Of a DNA stretch of 64,000 nt, positions 17,503-26,877 are shown piece after piece (position 1 is the stretch's first letter; the number at the start of each line of letters is the position of its first letter). The notes beneath the pieces were generated by a model. That model had not been told where the DNA came from. It worked only from the letters and a program-made list of their open reading frames with translations, and searched no databases. Source of the stretch: Bacteroidia bacterium (GTDB taxonomy: Bacteria > Bacteroidota > Bacteroidia > J057); contig JAWKNO010000003.1 of assembly GCA_041391665.1 (NCBI GenBank), positions 62,001 to 126,000 on the forward strand. The letters are read 5' to 3'. A program made the translations under genes and the position numbers.

Positions 17503-17576
17503 GTGCAGATGGCAGAGCGGTCTAATGCACCTGATTGCAGATCAGTACTCCGGGGGTTCGAATCCCTCTCTGCACT
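17503..17576 (+). tRNA. tRNA-Cys (GCA)
   Basis: A canonical 74-nt tRNA: acceptor GTGCAGA/TCTGCAC, anticodon stem CTGAT/ATCAG with loop TTGCAGA region giving anticodon GCA, T-loop TTCGAAT, and discriminator T73, the universal tRNA-Cys identity base. The 3' CCA is not encoded. It lies 230 bases after the last tRNA-like module on the same strand. Confidence 0.95.
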
Positions 17577-17680
17577 CTATTTTTTGATCCGGCATCCCTT
17601 TAAGGGATTCGATACGTATAATAAGTAACTGATGGGACTACCTGTAAGAATGTTTGAAAACCTATTATCTGTATAGCGTC

Positions 17681-17866
17681 ATGGAAAAGTTGAATAGCAA
17701 AGCACTCATGCCGGAGATGGAACAGGAAATCATCGCAACCCTGACCTATAAGGGGAAAATCGCTGCCATCCGGTTATTTATGGAATACACTGATTGCCGC
17801 CTGAAAGAGGCTAAAATAGCCGTCGAAAAAATCGGAAGGGAAATTCAGCCCGGACAAGCCAGCTGA
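17681..17866 (+). CDS. Small protein resembling the ribosomal L7/L12 C-terminal fold
   Basis: From the ATG at 17681 the product has 61 residues. The segment KGKIAAIRLFMEYTDCRLKE followed by AKIAVEKIG matches the alpha-beta pattern of the L7/L12 C-terminal domain (K..AI..(L)...(T)..(G)LKEAK..VE), a module also found in small stand-alone bacterial proteins of unknown role. It lies about 100 bases after tRNA-Cys and is followed by a strong terminator. An in-frame ATG at 17654 would add nine residues. Function unknown. Confidence 0.6.
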   Translation: MEKLNSKALMPEMEQEIIATLTYKGKIAAIRLFMEYTDCRLKEAKIAVEKIGREIQPGQAS

Positions 17867-17927
17867 GAAACCAGTGGTTCTGTTCCTTTGATATGAATAT
17901 GATTTGAGTTGTGATTAGTAAATACCT

Positions 17928-17956
17928 GTGCCGGAGATTTCCGGCACTTTTTTTTT
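17928..17956 (+). terminator. Strong intrinsic terminator
   Basis: An 8-bp perfect stem GTGCCGGA/TCCGGCAC with a 4-nt loop and nine T residues. It ends the unit containing the small L7/L12-like gene, and possibly the upstream RNAs, and separates them from the HNH gene. Confidence 0.9.
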
Positions 17957-18003
17957 GTCCAAAACCAACAACGATTAAAACATTCACGATTAATATCTCT
18001 AAT

Positions 18004-18501
18004 ATGACTCAGGTACTGGTATTAAATCAGGACTACCAGGCAATTTCCGTCTGCAATTCCGAAAAGGCCGTCGTCCTGATTCTGTTAAAAAAAGCCGAAT
18101 TAGTAGCAGATATCGCTGAAAAGCGAATCCGCTCCGTAAATCTGGAGATTCAGTTTCCTTCAGTGATCCGGCTCAACAGTTTTGTCCGCCTCCCATACCG
18201 GCAGGTAGCCCTGACACGCGAGAATGTATTTCGCCGGGATGGCTATCAGTGCGTATATTGTGGAAGCCGAAAGCAGTTGACCCTTGATCACGTTATTCCT
18301 CGTGCAAGGGGAGGTCATACGACCTGGAAAAACCTCGTAACTGCCTGCGTACGTTGTAATGCCGGCAAAGGAGATCTTTCTCTGGAAAAATCAGGCCTTG
18401 CGTTGCCATTTACCCCCTTCAGGCCCAGCTTCATTATGTATCTGAGCCGGTTTTCGGGAAAAGTCAATGAAGACTGGAAACCATTTTTGTATATGGCTTA
18501 A
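18004..18501 (+). CDS. HNH endonuclease family protein
   Basis: A 165-residue HNH protein of a type very common in Bacteroidota. An N-terminal beta-rich segment (VLVLNQDYQAISVCN) precedes the HNH core: CVYCGSRKQLTLDHVIPRARGG, then NLVTACVRCNAGKG, with paired CxxC cysteines for structural zinc and DH as the metal-binding catalytic pair. The ATG at 18004 is chosen because homologues start near MTQVLVLNQDYQ; the longer frame from 17911 runs through the upstream terminator. Its role in cells is not established. It sits 78 bp before rtcB on the same strand. Confidence 0.9.
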   Translation: MTQVLVLNQDYQAISVCNSEKAVVLILLKKAELVADIAEKRIRSVNLEIQFPSVIRLNSFVRLPYRQVALTRENVFRRDGYQCVYCGSRKQLTLDHVIPRARGGHTTWKNLVTACVRCNAGKGDLSLEKSGLALPFTPFRPSFIMYLSRFSGKVNEDWKPFLYMA

Positions 18502-18579
18502 TCTATTGCTAAAAAGACAATAAACAGATGTATAAATACGCCAGGACTATTTCTCTGCACGATTGAAAAATCATAAAAT

Positions 18580-19989
18580 ATGGCCAAGATTAAAAAGAAA
18601 CACTTGCTGAGGCTGGGATATGAACCGGGAGAGGCGCTGAAAGTTGCCCTGGAAGCGATGGAGCAGGAACATTATCAGAAAAAAGGGCGCGAGTTTAAAA
18701 TGGAACTTTTGCAGGATGTCCTCCGGGAACCTGAAAAATACCGCAAACATAATCTGCTCGGCGGGATCGTACGGGAGCTTTTGCCCGAAACGCCCGACCC
18801 GAATGCGCCGAAATATCCGGAACTTTTGCCACAAACCGTACCTTACAAAATCTACGGAGAAGAAGCTATTGAAGCAGGCGCTTTGTCCCAGATGCGACTG
18901 GCTGCGCGCCTGCCTGTATCTAAAATGGGGGCACTTATGCCTGACGCACATCAGGGCTATGGCCTGCCCATTGGCGGCGTGCTCGCTACGCAGAATGCCA
19001 TCATTCCCTACGCCGTGGGCGTGGATATCGGGTGCAGAATGTGTCTGACTGTCTACAACCTGAAAGGTTCTTACCTTGAAAAACACCACAGCCTGCTGAA
19101 ACGTGAACTGATTGCAAATACAGTCTTTGGGGCAGGCCATGGGCCAAAAGACCCGATGGATGACCCTGTGTTGGAAAGAAACGAGTTCAACGATATCCCG
19201 CTTGTAAAAACGCTGAAAGATAAAGCGTGGAAACAAATCGGTTCTTCCGGTAGTGGAAACCACTTCGTAGAGTTTGGCCTGGTAGAAATCTCCGATCCTG
19301 AAAATGAATGGGGAATCAGCCCCGATACCTATCTGGGCATTTTATCGCACTCCGGTTCCCGTGGAATGGGTGCGGGCATTGCCAACCATTATACCAAAGT
19401 GGCGATGGACCGGACCCGGCTGCCAAAAGAAGCCCGGCATTTGGCGTGGCTGGATCTCGATTCGGAAGAAGGACAGGAATACTGGCTGGCGATGAACCTT
19501 GCGGGCGATTATGCTTCTGCCTGCCATCACCATATTCACCACCGCCTGAGCAAAGCGATTGGAGAAAAGCCTGTATTTATGGTCGAAAACCACCACAACT
19601 TTGCCTGGAAAGAAACGCTGGAAGATCATACGGAAGTGATTGTGCATCGAAAAGGTGCCACACCAGCCGGAAAAGGGGTGTTGGGAATTATTCCGGGATC
19701 GATGACAGCGCCAGGGTACATTGTGCGTGGGAAAGGAAATATCCGTTCGATCAACTCGGCATCTCACGGTGCGGGAAGGTTGTTTTCCCGGCAAAAAGCA
19801 TTTAACAGCATCACCCGCCACGCGTTGGACAAAGTTCTCAAAGAGCATAAAGTAACGCTGATCGGAGGAGACCTTGATGAAGCACCGATGGCCTACAAAG
19901 ACATCCGGCAGGTGATGGCTTTTCAACAAGACCTGGTAGAAATCGTCGGAACATTCCAACCGAAAATCGTGCGTATGGACGGAAAATAA
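18580..19989 (+). CDS. rtcB: RtcB family RNA-splicing ligase
   Basis: RtcB joins RNA ends carrying 2',3'-cyclic phosphate (or 3'-phosphate) to 5'-OH using GTP and Mn2+, in RNA repair. The 469-residue product shows the family blocks in order: MPDAHQGYGLPIGG, VGVDIGCRMC (metal-binding Asp149 and Cys152), GSSGSGNHFVEFG, ILSHSGSRGMG, VENHHNFAW, VHRKGATPAGKG (the His preceding RKGA is the guanylylated residue in the family) and SASHGAGRLFSR. It is longer than E. coli RtcB (408 aa), as in a known subgroup. No archease or RtcA gene is adjacent. Its position 1.3 kb after the Ro/Y-RNA locus recalls enterobacterial rsr-rtcBA clusters. Confidence 0.93.
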   Translation: MAKIKKKHLLRLGYEPGEALKVALEAMEQEHYQKKGREFKMELLQDVLREPEKYRKHNLLGGIVRELLPETPDPNAPKYPELLPQTVPYKIYGEEAIEAGALSQMRLAARLPVSKMGALMPDAHQGYGLPIGGVLATQNAIIPYAVGVDIGCRMCLTVYNLKGSYLEKHHSLLKRELIANTVFGAGHGPKDPMDDPVLERNEFNDIPLVKTLKDKAWKQIGSSGSGNHFVEFGLVEISDPENEWGISPDTYLGILSHSGSRGMGAGIANHYTKVAMDRTRLPKEARHLAWLDLDSEEGQEYWLAMNLAGDYASACHHHIHHRLSKAIGEKPVFMVENHHNFAWKETLEDHTEVIVHRKGATPAGKGVLGIIPGSMTAPGYIVRGKGNIRSINSASHGAGRLFSRQKAFNSITRHALDKVLKEHKVTLIGGDLDEAPMAYKDIRQVMAFQQDLVEIVGTFQPKIVRMDGK

Positions 19990-20172
19990 ATTTCTATTGA
20001 ACCAGAAATCGTGTTGATTGAAAAGTCAGTACAGTTCATGACATCTTTTTCAGGGAGTGAATGGATGGATCTTTTTTGTTTTTTACAAAAGAAAATGAAT
20101 AAGAAACAGCAGAATGGTTTTCCCGGATTTTTTTGGGAAATTGGGCAATTGATTGAAGAACCAGACTGTTTC

Positions 20173-21279
20173 ATGAAAATAACCCGAGTACTGTTTATCC
20201 TCGCTTTTCTTTCAGCCTGCCGCCCGGTGGCCGAAACTACAGAGTCTTCTGCCAAATTCCATGGCAAGGCCCGAAATATAATCTTTATGGTCGGCGATGG
20301 GATGGGAATTGCCCAGGTTACGGCGGGTATGTATAGCAACTTCAACAAACTCAATATTGAACGGTGTACATATGTAGGGCTTAGCAAAACGCATTCGGCC
20401 AGTGATTTGATTACAGATTCTGCTGCGGGCGCTACAGCCTTTGCCTCGGGAAAAAAAACCTATAATGGCGCTGTTGGAGTAGGGCCGGATTCGATCCCGG
20501 TTCCTACCATTTTGGAACTGGCTTCAAGGGCAGGTTTGGCTACAGGCATGGTGGTTACGTCCGAAATCACCCACGCGACTCCCGCATGTTTTATTGCGCA
20601 TCAGCCCAGCAGAAATATGTATGAGGAAATTGCAGCAGACTTTTTGAAGACAGACATAGATTTATTTATTGGCGGCGGTCAAAACTATTTTGAGAAAAGA
20701 AGAGACGGTAATAATCTGTTTTATGGGCTGCGGGAAAAGGGTTATATCATTTACAATCAGACCACTCCACTTGATGATTTGCGGATTCCTCCCGGAAAAA
20801 AACTCGCCTATTTTACTGCGGCGGATAAACCTTTACCCAAAAGTCAGGGGCGGGATTATCTGCCGGAGGCAACGAAGTTTTCGATAGACTTTCTGCAAAA
20901 ACGAAGCGAAAAAGGCTTTTTTATGATGGTAGAGGGTTCGCAGATTGACTGGGGTGGCCATGCCAATAATACAGATTATACGGTAGAAGAAATGCTTGAC
21001 TTCGATGAGGCCATTGGCAAAGTGCTTGATTTTGCCGAAAAAGACCGCCACACGCTGGTGGTTATCACCGCAGACCATGAAACCGGCGGACTGGGAATAA
21101 ATGCAGGTTCTGCCATGCGGAAAGGAAGACTAAAAACAGGATACACCACAACCGGCCATACAGCCGAAATGGTCCCGGTATTTGCCTTTGGACCTGGTGC
21201 AGAAGCATTTAGCGGAATTTATGAGAATACAGAAATATTCTATAAAATGGTGAAATCACTAGGGTTAAATGATTTGTGA
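20173..21279 (+). CDS. Alkaline phosphatase, lipoprotein
   Basis: A PhoA-type phosphomonoesterase. From the ATG at 20173 (369 aa) it has a lipoprotein signal with lipobox LSAC; the longer frame from 20011 would hide this signal and is rejected. Motifs: IIFMVGDGMG (metal Asp), TDSAAGATAFASG (nucleophile Ser), ITHATPACF, EGSQIDWGGHANN, ITADHETGG and TGHTAEMVPVFA with the metal-binding histidines. Probably tethered to a periplasm-facing membrane. It could serve phosphate scavenging together with the Na/Pi transporter 5 kb away, but no Pho box is recognised. Confidence 0.92.
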   Translation: MKITRVLFILAFLSACRPVAETTESSAKFHGKARNIIFMVGDGMGIAQVTAGMYSNFNKLNIERCTYVGLSKTHSASDLITDSAAGATAFASGKKTYNGAVGVGPDSIPVPTILELASRAGLATGMVVTSEITHATPACFIAHQPSRNMYEEIAADFLKTDIDLFIGGGQNYFEKRRDGNNLFYGLREKGYIIYNQTTPLDDLRIPPGKKLAYFTAADKPLPKSQGRDYLPEATKFSIDFLQKRSEKGFFMMVEGSQIDWGGHANNTDYTVEEMLDFDEAIGKVLDFAEKDRHTLVVITADHETGGLGINAGSAMRKGRLKTGYTTTGHTAEMVPVFAFGPGAEAFSGIYENTEIFYKMVKSLGLNDL

Positions 21280-21343
21280 TTTTTTTTTCACAAATTCCAA
21301 CCCAGGAATCTGCATGATGTCTTTACGTTGTAAGAAGTACTAG

Positions 21344-21895
21344 TTGAGCGCAACATACATAAATATTCACGAGGACCTCATTGAGGCCTGTAAGGACGGG
21401 GACCGAAAGGCCCAGTTCAAACTGTATAAGTTGTACACCAAAGCCATGTACAATATCTGCACCCGTATCCTCGGAGACAGAGATTTGGCGGAGGATGCAT
21501 TGCAGGAGGCATTTGTGAGCGCATTCAGCAATATCCACACCTTTGAAGGAAGATCATCTTTCGGGGCATGGCTCAAGCGGATTGTGGTCAATAAATGTCT
21601 GAGTATTTTAAACAAGAGAAAGCTCTTTTCGGAACCGCTGGAAGAAAACATTGTGGATGAGGATACAGAGGAAGACAGGTCGGGGGGATTGGTCGATCTG
21701 GACAGCCAACAGATTTACCAGGCCATCAAAAACCTGCCGGAAGGTTGCCGGGTGATTTTCACCCTTTACCAACTGGAAGGTTATGACCATCAGGAAATCA
21801 GTGAAATCCTGAATGTCTCCGTCTCAACTTCAAAATCTCAGTTTCACAGAGCAAAAAAATTATTACAGGAATCGCTTTCTCCGGCACTCAGGTAG
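21344..21895 (+). CDS. ECF-type sigma-70 factor
   Basis: A 183-residue extracytoplasmic-function sigma factor. Region 2 is seen at about residues 22-90 (YTKAMYNICTRILGDRDLAEDALQ... ending FGAWLKRIVVNKC), region 4 at about 125-180 (LPEGCRVIFTLYQLEGYDHQ and a helix-turn-helix ISEILNVSVSTSKSQFHRAKK). There is no in-frame ATG near the front; a TTG at 21344 gives the expected N-terminus and is taken as start. Followed 23 bp later by its likely anti-sigma gene. Confidence 0.92.
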   Translation: MSATYINIHEDLIEACKDGDRKAQFKLYKLYTKAMYNICTRILGDRDLAEDALQEAFVSAFSNIHTFEGRSSFGAWLKRIVVNKCLSILNKRKLFSEPLEENIVDEDTEEDRSGGLVDLDSQQIYQAIKNLPEGCRVIFTLYQLEGYDHQEISEILNVSVSTSKSQFHRAKKLLQESLSPALR

Positions 21896-21918
21896 CAGAC
21901 TAAAATCGGACAAACATC

Positions 21919-22470
21919 ATGTGGAAAAACATAGAAAAATATATAAACGACCACCGCGACGACATTGACAGGGATATTCCCGGGGACAAAGTGTGGGCTC
22001 GAATCGAAAAAGATCTCACCCGTAATAATGTAAAGCGGAAAAAAAGAAACCTGTTCGACTCTCCCTTATGGAAAGCGGCTGCAGTAATAATGATGCTTGC
22101 CGGTATCGGCTATATCTGGGCAAATCTTCTCGCAGACCCCAACAGGCCCAATGCTTATACTTCTTCCCTCCTCAATGGTATCCAAAGAATGGAAACCGGA
22201 TTTCCAGAACTTCAGGAGGTGGATGCCCATTACTCACACGAACTTCAGGAGCGGATGGATGTTATCGAAACCTACGACCTCAAACAATACCCATTTACCG
22301 CCGAATACATGGATAAATTAAAGCAAATCGATCAACAAATCATTGCCGAAAAATTATCCCTGAAGAAAAATGGCCTGGAGAATATGGTAGTACAAACACT
22401 CATAGAAAACTACAACCATAAAATTGCCCTGCTCGACAGTCTCAAGGCGGAGCTGGATAATGCCAGGTAA
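21919..22470 (+). CDS. Probable membrane anti-sigma factor
   Basis: A 183-residue protein with one membrane segment at about residues 53-72 (AAAVIMMLAGIGYIWANLL). A ~50-residue N-terminal cytoplasmic part rich in acidic and basic residues and a helical C-terminal domain of about 110 residues surround it. No zinc-binding HxxxCxxC motif is present. The topology and its position 23 bp after an ECF sigma gene suggest an anti-sigma factor that holds the sigma at the membrane; this is inference from context. Confidence 0.65.
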   Translation: MWKNIEKYINDHRDDIDRDIPGDKVWARIEKDLTRNNVKRKKRNLFDSPLWKAAAVIMMLAGIGYIWANLLADPNRPNAYTSSLLNGIQRMETGFPELQEVDAHYSHELQERMDVIETYDLKQYPFTAEYMDKLKQIDQQIIAEKLSLKKNGLENMVVQTLIENYNHKIALLDSLKAELDNAR

Positions 22471-22571
22471 CTGCTTCTGACTTTCTTCCGTGCCGTTTCA
22501 CTTATCGTTCGTGTTGCAGCAGCATTGAATCCTTACCGGGAATGGCGTAATTTAGCGGTGTAGTTTTACAC

Positions 22572-23177
22572 ATGAAAACGAACCTGATTATGTCAAGATA
22601 TTCCGCGCTGATTACGCTTACAACTCTCGCTCTGTTTCTCCTTACCACAGGTTGCAATCCGGACGATATTTCCGGGGAACCTCAAATTATTTCCCCGCAG
22701 GTATCACTCAACTACGACGGAAGAAATCAGGATGCGCCCAATCTCCCTTCGGGAAATTTTGAAGCGGCGATACGTATTCCTTCTTCGGATCTCAGCGATC
22801 TTCAGGGAAGAAAGCTGATAGAGATTTATTACTATATCCGGGAAGTGCCCTCCTCTTGTACGATCAAAGTTTATAAAAAATCGGACAGCAATGCGCCTGC
22901 TGAGCAGGTTTATTCTACAGCCTCCACCAGTGAGTTAAAGGCCAATTCGTGGAATAAACATATTCTCACCAGCCCTGTAGCTATTACCAATGACGATCTG
23001 TGGCTTGCGGTCAAAGTCGGCCATACACAGGACACCCGCAGCATAGGTTGCGACCCCGGCCCAGCCGTTGAAAACGGGGACTGGTTATTTGACGCGTCCG
23101 ACAATGACTGGCTGCCGCTCAGCGACCGGTCTCAGATCAGTATCAACTGGAATATTCGCGGCGTCGTAGAGCCGTAA
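22572..23177 (+). CDS. Lipoprotein of unknown function
   Basis: A 201-residue product with a lipoprotein signal (hydrophobic segment, lipobox TTGC at about residue 28). The mature part looks all-beta with repeated short hydrophobic strands (LSDLQGRKLIEIYYYI, WLAVKVGHTQDTRSIGCDPG), compatible with a jelly-roll or Fn3-like fold. No catalytic motif is seen. It is 101 bp after the anti-sigma gene and may belong to its regulon. The stop lies 5 bp from the convergent GH20 stop. Confidence 0.6.
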   Translation: MKTNLIMSRYSALITLTTLALFLLTTGCNPDDISGEPQIISPQVSLNYDGRNQDAPNLPSGNFEAAIRIPSSDLSDLQGRKLIEIYYYIREVPSSCTIKVYKKSDSNAPAEQVYSTASTSELKANSWNKHILTSPVAITNDDLWLAVKVGHTQDTRSIGCDPGPAVENGDWLFDASDNDWLPLSDRSQISINWNIRGVVEP

Positions 23178-23182
23178 TTCAT

Positions 23183-25537
23183 TTATTCGACGACAATTTC
23201 ATCTGCAAACAGCCAACAGCTTTTGCCAGCTCCGGCGTGCCACTTTGGGCAGACGCCCAGTGATCTGGCTGTTACTTTCAGATAACGGGCATTTGCAGAT
23301 TCTCCTGTAACCCGGGCTGTTTTTTTACCGGAAGGCTCATCCTGTCTGGCGGCATTTGGAAAGGAAAATTCTCCGAATGGTTGAAAATCTGCCCCATTTT
23401 CTGAGACTGACACAGTCAATACCGTGGGCTCAAAAATCCAGCTGCCGGAGGCGTTGTAAAAATTGACAATTACCTGACTCACAGATTTTGATTCTCCTAA
23501 ATCAATGGTCGCATCCAGATCTTTTCCTTCAAACCCCTGCCAGTTGCCATCGCTAAACTGGTCGCTGCCTATGATTCCATTTACCAGTCCGGCATCTCCG
23601 CCAGCCGTATATTTATCGCTGTAAGGATTGGCGAGGGTAATATTTCTGGCCGTCGCCAGGTGGATAAAATACGCTTTATTTAAAGGCCTTCCCACCAACT
23701 TCCCATCGAGAAAGGTTGCCGCAGCAAATTTGGTGGTTTTCTCAATGAGAATCGGGGATTCATAAAGGGGGGAAGCTTCAGTTGGCGTTTTCCCTTCAAG
23801 CGAATAGCGAATTTCATAGTCAGGATCCCCTGCGGAAAGCTCCACGGAAAGGGTATGGTTTTGCATATCGACCACAGGTTTTGCGGTCACATCAAAAAAG
23901 TGGGGCGCATAGTTTACACCCATAAGGCCCAGTCTTTTTAAGTGTCCGGCAAGTCGTGAGGAAAAATCATTCCAGCTGCGGGTTTCTTTTGGAGACCAGA
24001 CGACCTCCGCCATCGCACAAGCGCGTGGATAAACCATAAACTCCAGGTGTTCCGGTGTTTTTATATATTCAGTCCATACATTTGCCTGAGAACCAAGGAT
24101 ATAATTGGCTTCCTCTTCGTTGAGTTCGGTGGGTGTGGGCTCAAATGAATAGACTTTTTCCAAAGTAAGATTCCCGCCAATTGCCGGTGGGTCTATTGCC
24201 GGATCGCCCTGATAGTAGTCAAAATAGCAAAAATTGGTGGGCGTCATGATGACATCATGTTTTTGCCGGGCAGCTTCAATCCCGCCTTCCATTCCCCGCC
24301 AGGACATGACGGTAGCTTCAGGCGCAAGGCCGCCTTCAAGGATTTCGTCCCAGCCGATAATACGGCGGTTTTTGGTGAGCAGAAATTTTTCTATCCGCTG
24401 GATAAAATAGCTTTGAAGTTCGTGTTCGTCTTTCAGGCCTTCGCTGCGCATCAGATTCTGGCAGAAAGCACTGTTTTCCCACCGGGTTTTCGGGCATTCA
24501 TCTCCACCGATATGGATGTATTGAGAGGGAAACAGTTCGGCGACTTCGGTCAAAACATCTTCGAGGAAAGTGAAGGTTGCCTCCGTCGGACAAAATACAT
24601 CTTCCATCACACCCCAGCGGGTTGCAACCTCAAAAGGCCCGGTTGTGCACCCGAGTTCGGGATAAGCAGCCAATGCAGCCTGTGCGTGACCGGGAAGTTC
24701 TATTTCGGGGATAATGGTCACATATCGTTCCTGGGCATAAGCGATCACTTCTTTGACTTCTTCCTGTGTATAAAAACCTCCATATCTTTTTCCGTCATAC
24801 TCAAACGGCGGTCTTGCACCATGCCCGATAAGGGTTTCTTTCCTCCAGGCACCTACTTCGGTTAGTTTGGGGTATTTTTTTATTTCAATTCTCCAGCCCT
24901 GATCATCGGTCAGGTGCCAGTGAAACGTGTTAAACTTATGCCTGGCCATGAGATCGATATATTTTTTGATCGCCTCAACGGAAAACATGTGGCGGCTCAC
25001 ATCGAGGTTCATGCCCCGGTAAGGATATCGCGGTTCATCCACAATGTCCACTACGGGTACAGCAAGGGTCAGTGCGCCTGAAGGCTTTTCAAATTCCGGA
25101 GGAAACAGCTGCCGAAGTGTTTCCAATGCATAAAACACCCCCTGAGGGGTTTGTGCTTGTATTGCGATATTTTCTTTGGTGGCTTTCAGCGTATACCCTT
25201 CTGCATGGTTGATTGCAGGGTCAAGACTGATTACAATTGCATTTTTGGTGGGAGAAGGGGAATCGGTCATTTCCACTTCAGGGGCAAAGCCTGTTGCCTG
25301 GTTAATCTGATTGGCGAGCAAGTCTCCCATAGCATTGATTTCGGGAGCATTGGCGGGCAATACGATGCGGGTGTTTTTCGCTATGGTAAAATAGCCATTG
25401 CCGGGGGTAAAACTCGCAGGACGGGGAATAAGGCTAAAGGTAGCCGGAGCAGATTGTTCATTTCCGGAAGGGTTACAGGCGAAAATGGTAAAGGCGAAAG
25501 CCAGGATCAGCAGGAGGTTCAGATGGCGCATTTGCAT
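23183..25537 (-). CDS. GH20 beta-N-acetylhexosaminidase with discoidin-like tail
   Basis: A 784-residue lipoprotein (lipobox FACN) that removes terminal N-acetylhexosamines by substrate-assisted catalysis. Domain order: signal, GH20b N-terminal domain (about 35-160), GH20 TIM barrel (about 165-510) with HWHLTDDQGWRIEI and the catalytic HIGGDEC pair Asp346-Glu347, a chitobiase C-terminal-like beta module (YEIRYSLEGKTPTEASP), and a terminal F5/8 type C-like module ending WLFADEIVVE. The last two modules closely resemble the tail of the sialate O-acetylesterase at 31.2-33.4 kb. Likely acts on glycoconjugates or chitin fragments outside the cytoplasm. Confidence 0.95.
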   Translation of the reverse strand: MQMRHLNLLLILAFAFTIFACNPSGNEQSAPATFSLIPRPASFTPGNGYFTIAKNTRIVLPANAPEINAMGDLLANQINQATGFAPEVEMTDSPSPTKNAIVISLDPAINHAEGYTLKATKENIAIQAQTPQGVFYALETLRQLFPPEFEKPSGALTLAVPVVDIVDEPRYPYRGMNLDVSRHMFSVEAIKKYIDLMARHKFNTFHWHLTDDQGWRIEIKKYPKLTEVGAWRKETLIGHGARPPFEYDGKRYGGFYTQEEVKEVIAYAQERYVTIIPEIELPGHAQAALAAYPELGCTTGPFEVATRWGVMEDVFCPTEATFTFLEDVLTEVAELFPSQYIHIGGDECPKTRWENSAFCQNLMRSEGLKDEHELQSYFIQRIEKFLLTKNRRIIGWDEILEGGLAPEATVMSWRGMEGGIEAARQKHDVIMTPTNFCYFDYYQGDPAIDPPAIGGNLTLEKVYSFEPTPTELNEEEANYILGSQANVWTEYIKTPEHLEFMVYPRACAMAEVVWSPKETRSWNDFSSRLAGHLKRLGLMGVNYAPHFFDVTAKPVVDMQNHTLSVELSAGDPDYEIRYSLEGKTPTEASPLYESPILIEKTTKFAAATFLDGKLVGRPLNKAYFIHLATARNITLANPYSDKYTAGGDAGLVNGIIGSDQFSDGNWQGFEGKDLDATIDLGESKSVSQVIVNFYNASGSWIFEPTVLTVSVSENGADFQPFGEFSFPNAARQDEPSGKKTARVTGESANARYLKVTARSLGVCPKWHAGAGKSCWLFADEIVVE

Positions 25538-25637
25538 ATAAAGGGGTAGTTAGTTTCCTGGCTGCAAGTTAACTGGAAAAAGGGAAATCCAATAGCAGGG
25601 AAACCCGTTGCGCTTTATTCTGCAAACTTACTGGCAA

Positions 25638-26837
25638 TCAAAAATAATTCTGGTTGAGAAAAATGAGGCAGATAGGAATCACAAAAAACACAATCACAAT
25701 ATACACGACGCCAAAAATACGATTGCGAAGCGTAAGCCGTCCCAGCGCTTCCGCCAGATAGATCGGAATTTTCCGGATTATAGGAATCGGAAACAAAATA
25801 CATACCCCAAACAAATTAAAAAGCAGGTGGGTAAATGCAATCCCTAAAGCAGCTGTTGCCGCGGGGGCTTCCAGAAAAACGGCTGCAATTAAAGCCGTCG
25901 TAGTCGTACCTATATTGGCCCCCATAATAAAAGGAAATGCCCGTTCAAGGGTTAATTTTTCAGTTGCAATCAATGGGACCATGAGGGAAGTAGTGACCGA
26001 ACTCGACTGGACCGCCGTAGTGGTGATAAAACCAGTAAACAATGAAACCAGTGGCTTTTTGAACAAATATTTATTCATATTCTGTTCGATTTTTCCGATC
26101 ACAAGGTTTCTTAAAATTTTGGTCAGAAACTGAAGAGAAAAAAACAATGCGGCCAGACCTATGATCAGACTGATATAGGGATTTTCTCCTGTCATATGAA
26201 TAATCCAGCGGGCAGTATCCCGGACAAAAAACAGCGTAGTACCAACCCCTTCGCCCTGCTGTGGCTCCACCAGACTGGCCAGCGAACCAGACAAATTGGA
26301 AAGCGCGTGCGTGGTCATTTCCAAAGGAAAAAGAATAAACACCGTAAAAATATTAAAGAAGTCGTGAACACTTGCCCCGGCGACTGCTTTTTCAAACTCA
26401 GCCCTGTTTCCGATATGTCCCAATGATACGATGGTGCTGGTCACAGAAGTACCAATATTGGCGCCCATAATCATTGGCACTGCCCCCAGCAACGAGAGCT
26501 TGCCTGCGGCTACCAATGAGACGATCAGGGTGGTGGTAGTTGAGGAACTTTGGATTAAAGCTGTAGCGAGAAGGCCTACAAAAAGAGAAATAAAAGGGTT
26601 TGCGGAAATAGTAACCAGTTCTTTTGCAAATCCTGCCCCAAATAACTGAAAACTCCCGCTCATCAGATTCAGCGCGACAAGGAAGAAAAAAAGTATCAGT
26701 AATAGTTTCCCTGCTTCAAATGCAATACCCGAAGCGTCGTAAGCTTTGTTGATTTCTTTAGAGAACTCAGGTACGCTTCCTGTTGTGAAGGATGGTTTTT
26801 CGTATTTAGTATTTCCCCTTACGTTGATCTTTCCCAT
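25638..26837 (-). CDS. Na/Pi cotransporter family protein
   Basis: A 399-residue NptA/PNaS-type symporter importing or exporting phosphate with sodium. It has the two inverted family repeats, each with a QSSS motif (ALIQSSSTTTTLIVSL and AVQSSSVTTSLMVPL) and a GANIGT motif (MIMGANIGTSVTS and FIMGANIGTTTTA). About 8-9 membrane segments. No C-terminal PhoU domain, which some homologues have. A TAATTTTG promoter box lies upstream on the same strand. Confidence 0.92.
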   Translation of the reverse strand: MGKINVRGNTKYEKPSFTTGSVPEFSKEINKAYDASGIAFEAGKLLLILFFFLVALNLMSGSFQLFGAGFAKELVTISANPFISLFVGLLATALIQSSSTTTTLIVSLVAAGKLSLLGAVPMIMGANIGTSVTSTIVSLGHIGNRAEFEKAVAGASVHDFFNIFTVFILFPLEMTTHALSNLSGSLASLVEPQQGEGVGTTLFFVRDTARWIIHMTGENPYISLIIGLAALFFSLQFLTKILRNLVIGKIEQNMNKYLFKKPLVSLFTGFITTTAVQSSSVTTSLMVPLIATEKLTLERAFPFIMGANIGTTTTALIAAVFLEAPAATAALGIAFTHLLFNLFGVCILFPIPIIRKIPIYLAEALGRLTLRNRIFGVVYIVIVFFVIPICLIFLNQNYF

Positions 26838-26869
26838 TCATGTATAATGTTCCTGCAATAAAACCGGCT

Positions 26870-26877
26870 CAAAATTA
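26870..26877 (-). promoter_or_regulatory. Candidate Bacteroidota -7 element for the Na/Pi transporter gene
   Basis: Minus strand reads TAATTTTG, an exact TAnnTTTG match, giving a leader of about 25 bases. No convincing -33 element. Confidence 0.35.
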
